The notes under the pieces were generated by a model. That model did not search any database and was not told the DNA's origin. It was given only the letters and a program-made list of their open reading frames with translations. From assembly GCA_001692895.1 (NCBI GenBank), contig KV748182.1, positions 3,476,341 to 3,540,340 of the forward strand: DNA of 64,000 bases, in the 5' to 3' direction. Shown one piece after another: positions 1 through 10,600 of the stretch. Each line of letters opens with the position of its first letter. The first letter of the stretch is position 1. The stretch is from Cenococcum geophilum 1.58. Lineage: Eukaryota; Ascomycota; Dothideomycetes; Gloniales; Gloniaceae. A program made the translations under genes and the position numbers.

Positions 1-587
1 AGCTAAAAAGCTTTATCCTACGCTATTTCCTACCCCCCTTTCCTTGTTTCTAATTTAGGATCTAGTCGAAAAAGCTATAAAGTAGCTAAAGCGAGAGGAG
101 TTGGTACATTTTCTTAGGGTCCTTCCTTATATAGGTGCAGTATCTAGAAATCATTAGCTTAAGGTTAGGCCTAAAAGAAAGCCGCTAAACAGGTTTTTAC
201 TTACTAATACTAGTGATCCTTAATACGGTTAAGGAGATTTATACTACTATCGGCGTAGTCCTACGTCATGAAATCGGATTCCTTAAACTCTTCTAACTGT
301 TTAAGGTAGTACTCTAGTAGATGGTCTTAATCCTCATAAAGCCATGATTAAGCGGGCGCTTCGCAAGCATCGTCAGATCCAGCGATGCTATCAGCGTCAC
401 GGTTAATGCCACTGTCAGCATCACAGTCGGCGTCACTATCGGCATCACTATCGGCATCACTGTCGGCATTACTATCGAGGACGGTCGGTTCTATCCTATA
501 GCTGTCACCGTCGCTGTCCGTATCCATATACTTATCGTCAGTAACGCTAGATAATAAGCTACGATTTGATAATTAAGCGCGCCGCAT
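1..587 (-). pseudogene. DUF3435 (FluG-domain) tyrosine-recombinase-like gene, N-terminal part, copy 1
   Basis: N-terminal part of a captain-type recombinase, cut by the left window edge; the catalytic C-terminal part would lie outside. Read from an ATG at 587 on the minus strand, the protein shows an acidic Asp/Ser/Ala repeat at about 340-500, then the block WLYED, EYYLKQLEEFKESDF, DYAD, LLNRI, and further on YCTYIRKDPKK and a GKGG step. The same blocks occur in the same order in the complete copy at 48185-50640. Stops replace Trp and Gln codons (TAG after WLYED and before DYAD), as RIP predicts. The Asp-rich repeat is long here and nearly absent in the other copy, so the copies differ by in-frame repeat length as well as point mutations. 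Membership in DUF3435 is from my knowledge of the family's conserved blocks; a profile search was not possible. Confidence 0.8.
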
Positions 588-933
588 TCTAGGGAGCTAG
601 AAGAGAACTTAGGGCAATAATGGCGGTAATATAGGGTTAAGGAGATGGGAGGGCAAAGAATAAGAGAAACGGGGCCTGGATTAAACAGATCAGAGGTAGG
701 AGCCATAGAGTATATATAGCTTCAGCGCCAGGCGCGTAGAAGGGTCATATTTCTGGGATGAATTAGTATGCCTGTTGAAAAGCAAGGGGCACGGGGCAGT
801 AAGTGAGAGGCTTAACGTTAGACCGGCAAGCAAGAGGCTTAAGGCGGCGGGGAATTTTAGCGACGTGACCTCCAAAAACAGCGACAGAACCCTCCCAAAC
901 CGGCAGTCAGATCTCCATTTTCTTTTTTAATAG
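1..933 (-). mobile_element. 5' end of a second Starship-like element (continues left of the window)
   Basis: Positions 1-933 repeat 50121-50998 in the same orientation, including about 346 bp of non-coding leader upstream of the recombinase ATG. Similarity stops abruptly at AGTAA (934-938). The other copy stops at AGTAAA (50999-51004). On the minus strand both element ends read TTACT followed by C(T/C)ATTAAAAAAGAAAAT. Two copies sharing one terminus and one flanking pentamer, with unrelated sequence beyond, define a real element boundary and a preferred target. The body of this copy lies outside the window. Confidence 0.72.
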
Positions 934-938
934 AGTAA

Positions 939-1196
939 TCTTAAAACCGTAAACGTGAAGCTTCTGTATTATTAGAGGATTTTTTCTATCAACCAAGATC
1001 GTACCTATCACCCTATAACTCACCACCTGTTTCTATTACCTATTACTGACTAAGTGGCAATAAAGAGACAATTATAAATCGTCGTCAGCATCACCGTCAG
1101 TCTTCTTATCACCTACCCTATATACAAGGGGGTAACACGTATAGGGCAAACGCCCTCCCTACTAGTATGCTAGCAGAATAATACAGCCCAACCATT
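939..1196. other. unassigned sequence outside the element edge
   Basis: Unique sequence to the right of the copy-1 terminus. I see no coding block, terminal repeat or RNA gene. It contains relatively many CpA and TpG steps compared with its surroundings, so it may be less RIP-affected host or older sequence. Confidence 0.4.
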
Positions 1197-1496
1197 TTGC
1201 AAGGGTTCGCTTGTTTTGAAAAGATACTAGCAAGGAAGGCGTCTACCCCGTTCGTGGTACCCTCTTATATATATAGTCTCTTTCCTCCTAGAATTATATT
1301 TGAAAAGCTTTGCAATAGCTACGCATTTAAAATCCTAAAATTTAAGGAAAACCACGCAATCGAGGAGGTCTATATAGAAGAGATTGACAAAGATAGAGAC
1401 GAACTAGCAGCTAGTTCTAGCTCCAGTTCTAGCCCTAAAAACTCTACTATAAAGCACCTTTTACAGCCAAAAACAGCTATTATCTCTAGCGTCTAG
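1197..1496 (+). pseudogene. unidentified 99-codon open frame with a Ser-rich tail
   Basis: One of the longest uninterrupted frames in the window, from the Met at 1197 to a TAG at 1494. The product has a hydrophobic/aromatic first half, an acidic stretch (EEVYIEEIDKDRDE), then a run of seven Ser and a Lys/Pro-rich end. I do not recognise a family. It may be the remains of a longer gene, because a separate frame starting near 1848 on the same strand also reads well. No intron or promoter could be defined. It could be a chance frame preserved by its Ser/Lys-rich composition. Confidence 0.3.
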
Positions 1497-1847
1497 AGTT
1501 TAACAACTAATTTATAACTAGAAAATAGAGAGAATTTCTCTAAATTAGTAATAACCGCGGTCTCCTCCTATTTCTGCATTCTTTTCTATCTCTAGGGGTA
1601 GTAAGGAAGAAGCTATACAAGAATATCTAAGACTAGTAGAAAATCTATAAGAATCCCTAGAGTGGGACTTAGTAGATATACTATATAGATAGCTCTAAAG
1701 ATAGTAAATTAAGTATAGTACTAGTATATAAAATAGGAGAGAGAAATAGGATTAAATATATAATAAACTAGAATTAAAGACCCTATATAGAAAAACTAGT
1801 AAGAGAAAAAGAACTAGTAATAGAATAAGGATAAAGAAAAATACTAC

Positions 1848-2370
1848 TAGAATCTATAAAGGAGGCTATTCCTTTTCTCTTAAAGCCCCTAAGAATATAT
1901 ATCCTAAAAAGCTATAATTAGCTTTTCGCTAACTAAGGCTAGAAAAAGACTGCTTTAAATCCTTCTTTAAAACAATAGGGAAAGATAAAAAAGGTAAATA
2001 CTTTAGGGAATATAACACCTTATAAACCCTAAGGACCTACTACTAGACTATAGCCTATCTAAAGAAAAGAGAAAGAAAATATAAAGGTCGTAATAAAGCT
2101 TTATAGTAGATACTAAGGTAGGCTTATTAATAGGCTAGGTATATAGGTAAATTTAATAATAAAATCTAACTATAAAGTAATTGCCTAATAGATTAGCTCT
2201 AATTATATTTTAAGATTTACTCTAAAGAGAGAACTATTAGGCTATCTATACGTATTTAGGATATAAATACTTACTAGCTATATATTTAGTTTTAGGACTT
2301 TTATTTACAGTAAGAATGCAGCTATAAACTTTGCCTTTATCTATCCTTTATATAGAGGGAGAGTTAATAT
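1848..2370 (+). pseudogene. unidentified degenerate reading frame
   Basis: A single plus-strand frame reads for about 170 codons with stops only at TAA/TAG positions explicable as former CAA/CAG/TGG. Readable pieces are YKGGYSFSLKAPKNIYPKK, LRLEKDCFKSFFKTIGKDKK, KYFREYNTL and ARYIGKFNNKI. The protein was basic and helical. The motif pattern does not match any family I can name with confidence. Its relation to the open frame at 1197-1496 is unknown. Confidence 0.3.
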
Positions 2371-2400
2371 TAACTATAGGGTGCTCTATATAGTTACTCT

Positions 2401-4714
2401 CTACTCTTTTACTGCTTTCTTTTAGCGTTATTTCTATTTAATATCTATCTATTTTATAATATATATAGTAAATCTTTACTTATACTAGTAGACCCCTAGC
2501 CTCTATTACTATAGTAATACTCTATTAACGTAGCGCTAGGTCTTTACTTAGTATTATAATAGCTTCTATATTTTTTATTCTCTCTTTACTATATATAGTT
2601 AAAGGGCTTTTTAGCTTATAAGCTTAGGCGTAGTACCCCTATAGGGGGCCCTTACTCCTTATATATATTCTAATATTTAGTATATTTCCTTCTTTACTAA
2701 GTAGCTTTATACTATAGTTGCTCTCTATATAGTAGTTGCTTCTATATATATGTCTAGTAGTATTACTACTACTTTACATTCTAGTATATAGTTAAAACTC
2801 TTTATAATAATGCGGGTTGTACGGCCGGCCGTATTGTAATACTAATAGTATTGTTATATATAGAGTTACGTATTAAATTAATAAGTAGGAAAAAAGAGGC
2901 TAATACGTGGCCGGGTATCCTAAAAGGGTATAGGGCATTTACCTTACAGGCTAAGTAGGGTCCCTCCCATATAAAATCTCTACTAGTTATAACGATTTTA
3001 GTAGGGAAAACTTAATAAGATTGTAAATAGTTAGTATATTGTAATATTACACCAAAAAAACTTTAATTAAGGGGTGTAGATTATAATATAAAGTATATCA
3101 TTATAATTAAATATTATACTAAAGGGGTTTAACTATAGCTTATAGTGTCCTTTTATAGGCCCCTATAATCCTATATAAGTGTTAGTTTTATAGCTTCTCT
3201 AGCGGCACTAGGGAGCTTTTTACTAATACTTTACTATTTAGTCCTATACCTAAATTTAGGCGCCGTATAGTATTGCTAGCCTTACTAATACTATATATAG
3301 TAGTCATATGTGTCTAAATAAGGGTCTTTAGGTTAAGGTTATAATTTATAATGCCGCTATAAAGGCCGCTGCTTCCTTATAAGTCGCCTATATAATATAC
3401 ACGTTTTAGTTTAGTTTAGCGTTTATTTAGGCCCCTAAGACCTTAAGGGTAATTTCTAGTTTTACTTTATAGCCCTAGATATTTACCGTTAATACTAGAT
3501 TATTATTTACTCTTTTTTTTATAAAGTAGATAAGCTGGTATTTATCTAATATAAAATTAATACCGTATTATTTTACCTATATAATATACCTATTATACGC
3601 CTAGTTTAGCCTAATACAGTTTTTTACTACTATATCTCCCTATATAATTAGGTTTATATTATCTATAAATTCTAAGGCTACTATTTCTTAGTTACTATTA
3701 AATATCCTTAGTAGCTTAGATATAAAGAATAGAAATAGGATTAGTAGTAGGGGTAATCCTTATAGGATACCTATAGGTATTAGTCTTATTTTACTTTCGA
3801 AGCCTTTAAATACTATTTTAGTAGTGCGTCCTATTTAGAAGGCTTAAGTAAATTTAATTATCTAATTTAATAGGCCTTTATTTCTTAGGATCTATAAAAG
3901 TCTCTTATATAATATATAGTTAAAGGCTCCGCTTATATCTAGGCTTAGTATAGATACTATATAGCTTAGGCGGGCTTACTACACTGCCTAAACGCTAGAG
4001 GTAGTTAGAAAAAGGGCTAAAAGGGTTAATTGTTTCTTTTTTACGCCTATTTACATCTATAGTAGTAACCCTTATACCTCTACGGCCTCTTATATATATT
4101 CTATAACTATCTTTTCTAAAACCTTTCTTAGTATATTTTTAAGGGCGACCAGTTAGTAGCTCCCTAGAAGGAAACAGTCCTTTTTATTCACCTTTTATAA
4201 GATAACTATTATTATTTCTTTATAGCATTTAGTAGCTTACCTTTATAAAAATAAATAGTTATAGTATTAGCTAGTAGTATTATTACCGCTTTTAATATAG
4301 CTTTAATTCCGTTATTTAAGATCCTATTTAGTTTAACCACTTTACTAGTAGGGAGTTTCTATATAGTATCCCTTATTTCCTACTAGTATATAAATTTTTT
4401 CCTATTATTATATTTATACTAGTCTTACTTTATTTAGTAGAGTATAGGTAAATAGAGATCTTCTAGCGTTTCCCCTATAGCTCTTCTACTCTACTTTAAT
4501 ATATACTAAAGTCCCTAGTTATATAGTTTAGTAGGGTCTAATATAGTTTCCTATAGGAATTAGCGCTAGCTATTTCTATTCTCCTTCTCTATTGTCTTTT
4601 TAAGCCTATTCTTTAGGGGCTTATAACTCTAATAGTAGTAGGCCTTACCTATTACGCTATACTGTTACCTTACCCTTCTTATATCTATAAGTAGCTATAC
4701 CGCCTCTAGTAATG
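2401..4714 (-). mobile_element. LINE (non-LTR retrotransposon) relic
   Basis: Minus-strand remains of a LINE whose reverse transcriptase is clear at about 3550-4330. Downstream (lower coordinates) a block with REATKEAAAF-like and VRLAILYGA-like pieces near 3240-3400 fits the region after the reverse transcriptase in fungal LINEs. No endonuclease domain was found upstream; Fot1 starts directly after 4714. The 3' end was not located, and 2401-2900 holds only AT-rich decayed sequence plus a GGCCGGCC palindrome at 2821-2830. Confidence 0.65.
3550..4330 (-). pseudogene. LINE reverse transcriptase (degenerate)
   Basis: Would have copied the element RNA into DNA by target-primed reverse transcription. 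Blocks in order on the minus strand are: a PVALKNILRKVLEKI-type region (about 4110-4160), the LSLDISGAFN catalytic block (about 3925-3955), KRLL then LRNKGL, KIVFKGFESKIR, the IPIGIL-GLPLLLILFLFF block corresponding to PTGIPQGSPLSP, and ALEFIDNINL (about 3650-3675), which is the FxDD catalytic motif with the second Asp changed to Asn (GAT to AAT, a RIP-type transition). Many TAG/TAA occur at Trp and Gln sites. Comparison is with the LINE reverse transcriptase family in general; the clade (Tad/MGL-like) is inferred. Confidence 0.82.
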
Positions 4715-4716
4715 TA

Positions 4717-6541
4717 GTCTGCGGGTCTATAGGTTATACGGGCCTCCGGGTCACCTACCCCACTACTAAGAACAAATATTATAAATTGCTTAACCATAAA
4801 TAATTGTATTAAGTGCAGCTATCTACTATCTACTAGTTTAACGTCTAGGGCACGTACGTGCATTATGTTCTGTTAATGCGCATATACTGTACTTACGTGG
4901 TGCTCGTTGCGGTCGCTCGGCCGCTGCCTCTACTAAAGCCTCCGCAGCTTATACACGAGATAGCCCTTCTACTCCTAATAGAACACCCCCCCTAGCTATA
5001 TACGTGCGCGGCTATGCCCTCTTCCTTTTCTAGTACTAGTTTTCTATGCGTAGCTTCTTATTTTCGCTAGCAAGCAGTACAGCGCTTAATATTGCTATTT
5101 TGCACCCCTTAATAAGCTGGCTAAGGGCTTGTTCTATTAGACTTGGTGGGCTATATATACGCTACTTAAAATAGCGCTTTAGTAAGACTATCTGCCTTTA
5201 TAGCTTAGTAATATTATAAGGCGTTTTAGCTATCTAAGATATATTTAATAGTAAACGGCGTTAAGGTAATGGTGTCTAATATTTAGTATATAGCTACGAC
5301 AGTATATAATTAGGGCTGTATAGAACAAGGCTAGTAGCTGTAAATCCTGCCTATATATTATTCTAATGTAGTGCTATCTGCCTAGCCTGTCTATATAGTG
5401 GCAGGAATTTGCACTTATTAATATAGTTAACACCATAGCTTATAATCTATTTAATAAGGCGTCCGTATAATTACTTAAGGGCTAAGAAATAGCCTATATT
5501 TAGTAACTATAGTAAATATAATAAGTGCGCTGGTATATAAAGAACAACTATTTAATAATCTAGACAGAACTAATTAAATTTAGGTAATATATGGCTATTA
5601 TAGCTATCTAGTACTAGTAACTGATATATGCTAACCATGCGATCCTTTATATGCTTATAAAATAGAGATAGCTAAATTAAGCTAATCTTATTTATTGTCT
5701 AACCATTATCGCTAATACTAATTAACCAGTTATATAGTATAATGCCGTTCTTATACTAGGTAGCCTAGTATATTACTACCTTAAAAATAATAAGTAATAG
5801 AATTGCAACCCCTAGGGTATTAATATACTTAATAATTATAACCTATTCTTAATTGCCTAGCTATACTATTCTAGGCCGGCTAGCACGGTTAGTTCTAGTA
5901 ATAACTTTTATAATCGCAATAACACCTATCTAAAAGTTGGTTTTATTAAAATTCTAAATATCCTTATTAAGAATCCTATACTATATAACTATGTCTTAAA
6001 CACGCTTAAACCAGCCCTAAATAAGCATAGGATCCTCGCATTTAGCACGCTAGTAGTTATACTTACAATTTTATTTAGATTATAGGTCGTTATAGCGCTT
6101 AATAAAGTTGTATACCTATTACTCGCTAACTAGTTATAATCCAGCGTACTAAGTAGCTAAAAGGCTAGCTATCTACCATATGGTAGCAATTATAGGTGGT
6201 ATACCGCATTAATCCATTAATAAAACCCACTGCTTAAGGCTTTCTTCTTATACTAGTATAAGGCGGTAATTTAGGGCGATAGAACCGCGTTTTAGTTTAA
6301 TGCCTTTATTACGTCGCTGGGATATAGTTAAAGGTATATTATATATTATTACAGCAGATTAGAAACTTAAGAATTGGCCTTAATTATAGGCATTAATAGC
6401 TAAAATAAGTCTACCTTCTTAAAAAAGGGGATTTTGTTGTTATGGTGTAGCTATTAAGGTAGTAGTTAAGTAACGCGTCACGTTTTCGCGATTTTAAAAT
6501 GGGGTGACCCGGAGGCCCGCATAACCCATAGGCCCGCAGAC
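4717..6541 (-). mobile_element. Fot1/pogo-type Tc1-mariner DNA transposon
   Basis: An 1825-bp element with 39-bp terminal inverted repeats that differ at only three places, all C:G to T:A. Each starts GTCTGCGGG and ends CCGGGTCACC. TA dinucleotides flank both ends (4715-4716 and 6542-6543), the target duplication of the Tc1/mariner/pogo superfamily. It lies between the LINE reverse transcriptase relic and another LINE-derived block. The ends are better preserved than the interior. Confidence 0.88.
4960..6400 (-). pseudogene. Fot1/pogo DDE transposase (degenerate)
   Basis: Fills the Fot1-type element on the minus strand. The best-preserved part is the C-terminal tail (about 5160-4910): LIEQALSQLIKGCKIAIL, SAVLLASENKKLRIEN, then KRKRA, ending in GGVLLGVEGL. 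This leucine-zipper-like helix and basic tail are typical of fungal pogo-class transposases. The catalytic part upstream is broken by many TAA/TAG codons and I could not assign each catalytic Asp. The gene cannot encode an active enzyme. Confidence 0.75.
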
Positions 6542-6547
6542 TACGTT

Positions 6548-7060
6548 AACTATTTACGTTAAACATGTTTACTAGGCTAGGCTTTTAAGTAGTATTCTTT
6601 TAAGTAGTTACTTATAGTCCTCTAGATATCCTTTAGCATTGCTTTTAATATTATTACTAGTGTATTAGTAATTTCCTAGAAGTATTTTTTTAATTAAGTT
6701 TTTATATAGCGTATCTCTGATAAGTTTATTACGCTAGGTAGGTAGTTATATAGTAGAGTTTAATATACCTACTTATTTAGGCCTCTACCCTAGGTTTTTA
6801 GTAGCTTTCCCTTACCTAAACCTAATAGCCTAGGGCTTTCTATAAGTAGTTAGCTGCCACTACTAATAATATAGAGATTTTTACCAATTCTCTTGGGTAT
6901 CTTATAATAGGTTATTAGCCTAAGCACTAATCCGCCCCTAGTAGTCTATATAAAAGTTTCCTCCTAAAGTTAGTATACTTTTTAATAACGTAAAAGCCTT
7001 TTATAGCTTCTAGTTTTATACCCCTTTTTATTATTCCCGTTAATATAGGTATAAGCTATT
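6548..7060 (-). repeat. LINE-derived block, inverted copy of 56726-56975
   Basis: On the minus strand about 250 bp match the plus-strand sequence at 56726-56975, which lies in the C-terminal part of a LINE-type element. Shared pieces include ACTTTAGGAGGA, GGCAGCTAACT and AATAAGTAGGTATATTAAAC. The nature of this block rests on that second copy. It is not the missing upstream half of the LINE reverse transcriptase relic at 2401-4714, because it corresponds to post-transcriptase sequence. Confidence 0.55.
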
Positions 7061-7079
7061 ATAGAATAAGTATAGGCGG

Positions 7080-7650
7080 CAATAATATATAGCGAGGTAG
7101 ATACTATTAAGCTTGTATATAAACTGCGTAATAAAGTTAAGATATTATATAAGGAAAGAAGGTAAGAAAATAGGAAGAAAGGGTATATAGTGTTAGCTTA
7201 GTTACTTAGTTAATATATATAGGAGTAGAATAGGATTTAGGTAGTAGCCCTAACAGAACTTAGCAGAATTTAGTAAAACTTAGTAGAATATAGTAGAATG
7301 CAGCAGATTGCAGTTAGATTACTATAGATTGCCATTAAATTACTGTCTTATGATTAGTCTCTAGTTTCTAAGTTAGTTAAAAATAGGTAGATATATATAA
7401 GGTATTATAGGGGCATCTTATAATAGTACTATAAGGGGACTTTATAGATAGGGGGCTATAAGCCACAATTATAGGAATAGAATAGATTATAGGAAAAAAC
7501 AAATCCTTAAGGAGGTAAGGCCTTTAGAATTGTAGAGACTATATACTATAGGTATATACCTCTAGTATATAACCGGCGACTATTTAAGGGGCATTTAAGG
7601 GTTGTCCTGAGGGCAACCTAAGGTGACTGCAATAATATCCCTTATAAGTA
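7080..7650 (-). repeat. 3' LTR of gypsy element A (approximate inner end)
   Basis: Non-coding block directly downstream (minus-strand sense) of a purine tract at 7651-7660 and of gypsy integrase coding sequence. It contains a short direct reiteration of the type AACTTAGTAGAAT between about 7255 and 7310. The first base after the tract is taken as the LTR start; a TACT... start would be TGCT... before RIP. The outer end near 7080 is a guess because the 5' LTR of A is outside the window. Confidence 0.5.
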
Positions 7651-7660
7651 CCCCCCCTTT
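7651..7660 (-). other. polypurine tract of gypsy element A
   Basis: AAAGGGGGGG on the minus strand, between decayed integrase/3' UTR sequence and the LTR. Polypurine tracts prime plus-strand DNA synthesis and abut the 3' LTR. Equivalent G-runs occur at 9453-9461, 13541-13553 and 16199-16208. Confidence 0.65.
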
Positions 7661-7826
7661 AAACTTAAGCTTCTATAAAATAGGGCTATAGCAGTTCTAG
7701 GTAAAGTTTATAAAAGTCTTCTACGGCTTATATAAGTCCTATAGAGTTAATAAGTTCTTATAAGAACTTAGTAAAGCCTTTCTATTTTATAAGGTATATA
7801 TATTAGCATTTCCTTTTATTATAATA

Positions 7827-8054
7827 TAGGTAATAGGGTTATAACGGCGATATAGTTATAACGGTTGGCTACTACTGCCTTTCTAATGTAGATGGAACAC
7901 TAAATTACTGCCGAAATACTGCTAAAATGCCTTAGAAGTAGCCGTTATATCGTGCACGACCCAACAGGCATTTTGGCAGTATTTTAGCAGTATTTTGGTA
8001 TTCTATCTACATTAGGAAGGCGGTAGTAGCCGACCGTTATAACCCTATTACCTA
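7827..8054. mobile_element. 228-bp foldback MITE inside gypsy A
   Basis: Two arms of about 90-100 bp are inverted complements: the left arm begins TAGGTAATAGGGTTATAAC and the right arm ends with its complement, meeting near 7930-7945. TA lies at both edges, fitting a Tc1/mariner-type target. The left arm carries an extra 17 bp, GGCGATATAGTTATAAC, that looks like a small internal duplication. There is no coding capacity. The arms retain CpA and TpG steps, so this insertion is younger than the surrounding gypsy relic. Confidence 0.78.
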
Positions 8055-8099
8055 CGTTACTTAATATTATTAATTCTTTTAATAAAGTACTTATTTTTA

Positions 8100-9235
8100 C
8101 TATCTACTTTAACTAGTAGAGGAGGGTCCTAAATCTATTTAGGCAGGGTGTCTAATATAGGGGTAGTAGGGTAAAGGACTAATATAGGGTGGATTTTAAC
8201 TATATTAGGGAGCTTTAATTAGTAGGCGTAAGGGGAGATAACCTTTTTAACCTTATAAGGGCTAACGTTCTTCTAGTTAAGTTTTTTAGTAACTTTTTTT
8301 ATATTTAAATTTCTTATATCTAGCCAAAAAAATACTAATTTAGTAGGCTAGTACTATGGTTTATTTCTTATTTACTGCGGCTCTATAAATATATTAAACC
8401 TATATTATTTTATTAGTAAGGAACTATTATAGTTCCTTTATCTTCTTTATAAATTAATTTCCTTTTATAACTTATAAGGTGTAATAAGCGGGCCGAGGGG
8501 TATTACTAAAGGGTTTTAACCCCATTTATAGATACTAGCCATAGTTAGCTAGAAATGGGGAGATCTTTATAGTTTTTAAGACAAAATTATTTATAGTAAA
8601 CTTAGTAAATATAAGCTAGTTAATCTAATTATCCTATAAATATAACGTATATATCCAAATATACTATTCTATTATAGCATTTATACATTCCGTTTAACTA
8701 TCTATTTATAGGTAGTATACTATAGATAATAGCACTTTTATATAGAGTTAGGTAGTTAGTTCTTTCTAAAATATAGAGATAAACTAGCTATCTTTATTAG
8801 AGATAATTGTTTTTAGAAAGTCTATAGAGATTTTATACGTAATTTAAGAATAGGTAGGCAATAGTGAGTATTAATATATTAGGGTAGGCGATTAAATATC
8901 TTATCTTAAGCAGTTAGTTTATAACTACTATAATATTTATATAGCCTTTATTTACTGGGAAATTAATAATAAAATTAATAAAGATATCTTTCTATCTTCG
9001 GTCCGGAACAGGCAGTGGCTTTAAAAGGCCATTATACGTCTTATATAAAGCTTTAGCTTATTAGCAGATATAGTAGCTAAAGATATACCTTTGTATCGTG
9101 TTTTATATATTCAGCTAATAGTATTTTTATTAAAGTAGTTCTAGGGGTTTTCCTTAGCCTAGGTAGCCGGCTATTAGTAGCATATATATATATATATATA
9201 TATAAAGAGCTTAAGCTTAAGCTTATTATAGTTAG
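8100..9235 (-). pseudogene. gypsy element A integrase (degenerate)
   Basis: Minus-strand Ty3/gypsy integrase. In order: a HHCC-region remnant (AGYLG, KPLELL, then CYIC-like near 9050-9160), LLKPLPVPD, DIFINFIINFPVNKG, NIIVVIN, then VLLSIVYY followed by the HPQTDGQTE block seen as DSQTECINAIIE (about 8690), and a tail KISPFLANYG. It integrates the element cDNA. Stops fall at Gln/Trp codons. The frame is cut at about 9240 by the LTR of gypsy B. The foldback MITE lies further downstream in the 3' part of A. Confidence 0.85.
9183..9204. repeat. (TA)n microsatellite and AAGCTT reiteration
   Basis: About eleven TA units, followed at 9206-9228 by three overlapping TTAAGC units. It sits at the junction between gypsy A and the inserted LTR of gypsy B. 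Confidence 0.85.
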
Positions 9236-9239
9236 GTAT

Positions 9240-9452
9240 AATTAGTATTAGGACGCTAAGGCCCTAAGGGTATATAATAACGTGATAATAGTAGCGAAAT
9301 ATAATAGGTATCTAGTTCTTAATAGGATAGAACTATAAAACTAAACTCTGCTATTCTTAAGTGCGGGGCAACTATGTTTTATAGGCGCCTCGCCTGCGCT
9401 TTGCCTGCGCTAAGCTGGGTACAGCAAGTGCGTCTCTATAGCCTAATAATTG
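9240..9452 (-). repeat. 3' LTR of gypsy element B
   Basis: About 210 bp interrupting the integrase of gypsy A and followed on the minus strand's upstream side by the polypurine tract AAGGGGGGG (9453-9461). It contains a GC-richer patch near 9380-9430. The outer boundary is set by where gypsy A coding sequence stops. Confidence 0.55.
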
Positions 9453-9461
9453 CCCCCCCTT

Positions 9462-10600
9462 CTTAAGCGGCTGTTCTTAGCCGACGCTATTATATAATAG
9501 GAGTGCTATTATTATCCTTTGCTAAATAAAAAAGTATGCAATAAAATTTAAGTAAATTAGATAATATAATAATAGGATAATAGAACGCTAGGGCCCTATA
9601 AAGATCTATAAAGGTAGGAGTTCCTACCTAAGTAGGATATTAGATTTCCCTTCTAATTCTATTTTAATTTGTTTAGCCTATAACTCGCATTCTTTATAAT
9701 TTCTAATTAATTATAAATCGTAAGCGCTACGCCGCCGGTTCGCCTGCTCGTAAGCCTTTTATAAGTATTCTTTATACTAGCTTATAGCTGTTGCTAACCC
9801 TACTAGATGCCGTCTAAGCTCCCTTATTGTTTATAAGGTGTTCCCCTAGCCTTACTTAAACTAATTTACCTCTACTACGCTAAGCGGGTGGCCACTACTA
9901 GGTAGGTTACCTACGGCAAGTAGGCTAACCGCAATTATGGTTATTGCTAATAACTAAATAAGTTATACTAAGTAGTAAGTCTATATACGTTAGTTTAGGT
10001 TCCAATAGCTAATAAAACTAAGTCCCTAAGGCCTTCTATAGCCGCCTAAATAAGCTACTCGCCCTTATTAATAGGGTTAAGCGCTAGCGGGTTACTAGCG
10101 GGGATATAGCTAACCTTAATACTCGCGTTACTTCCACCTAGAGATCCTTTACAAAGGATGTTAAGGCTTTACTATATACTAGCGCTAAGCGCGGTCTCCA
10201 CTAGTGCCTAAAGGGTAAAGACTTTTCTTTACTTTAAGTGCAGGAATTATAGGCCATCCGTTATACCATTAAAGGAATTCTTAATATAATGCGCGCTTTA
10301 GTACGTGTTATAGCGTAGGTATTTCGCCGTTATAGTGTATGCTAATAGTACTTATAGGCTAATATGCCTCCTATTATAAGGGATAAGGAGGAGGATAAGG
10401 ATAAGGATAATAAGGAGGAGGGAGAGAAGGATAAGGGGGGAGAGAAGGAGGAGGAGGAGGAAGGAGGGGAGAAGAGGGAGTATTTAATGGAGCCGTAGAG
10501 TATCTATATTTCTATTAGCGTACTACTATTACTCCGCCGTCGTTCCGTTGTTGCCCTACTAGTAGGGTATAATCCCAGTTATAATTAAAAGTTTTTTATT
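9462..10600 (-). other. gypsy B 3' region, unassigned, with a homopurine run
   Basis: Between the polypurine tract and the chromodomain end of gypsy B lie about 1.1 kb without a protein I can name. Some minus-strand frames are open for 50-60 codons, but none matches a known domain. A G/A-only run at about 10376-10480 (GGATAAGGAGGAGGATAAGG and similar) is a low-complexity tract. This stretch is longer than the 3' UTR of the other gypsy relics here, so a further unrecognised insertion is possible. Confidence 0.4.

Noticed and set aside
491..875. Two overlapping minus-strand open frames as genes
   Set aside because: They overlap the leader and start of the DUF3435 gene in other frames. Composition is low complexity, and the homologous region of copy 2 does not keep them open.
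2401..7060. One continuous LINE interrupted only by Fot1
   Set aside because: The block 6548-7060 matches post-transcriptase sequence of another LINE (56726-56975), but it lies upstream of the transcriptase at 3550-4330, so the two are separate fragments.
10376..10480. Lys/Glu-rich coding segment
   Set aside because: A pure G/A run that reads as charged residues in any frame. Treated as a homopurine simple repeat.
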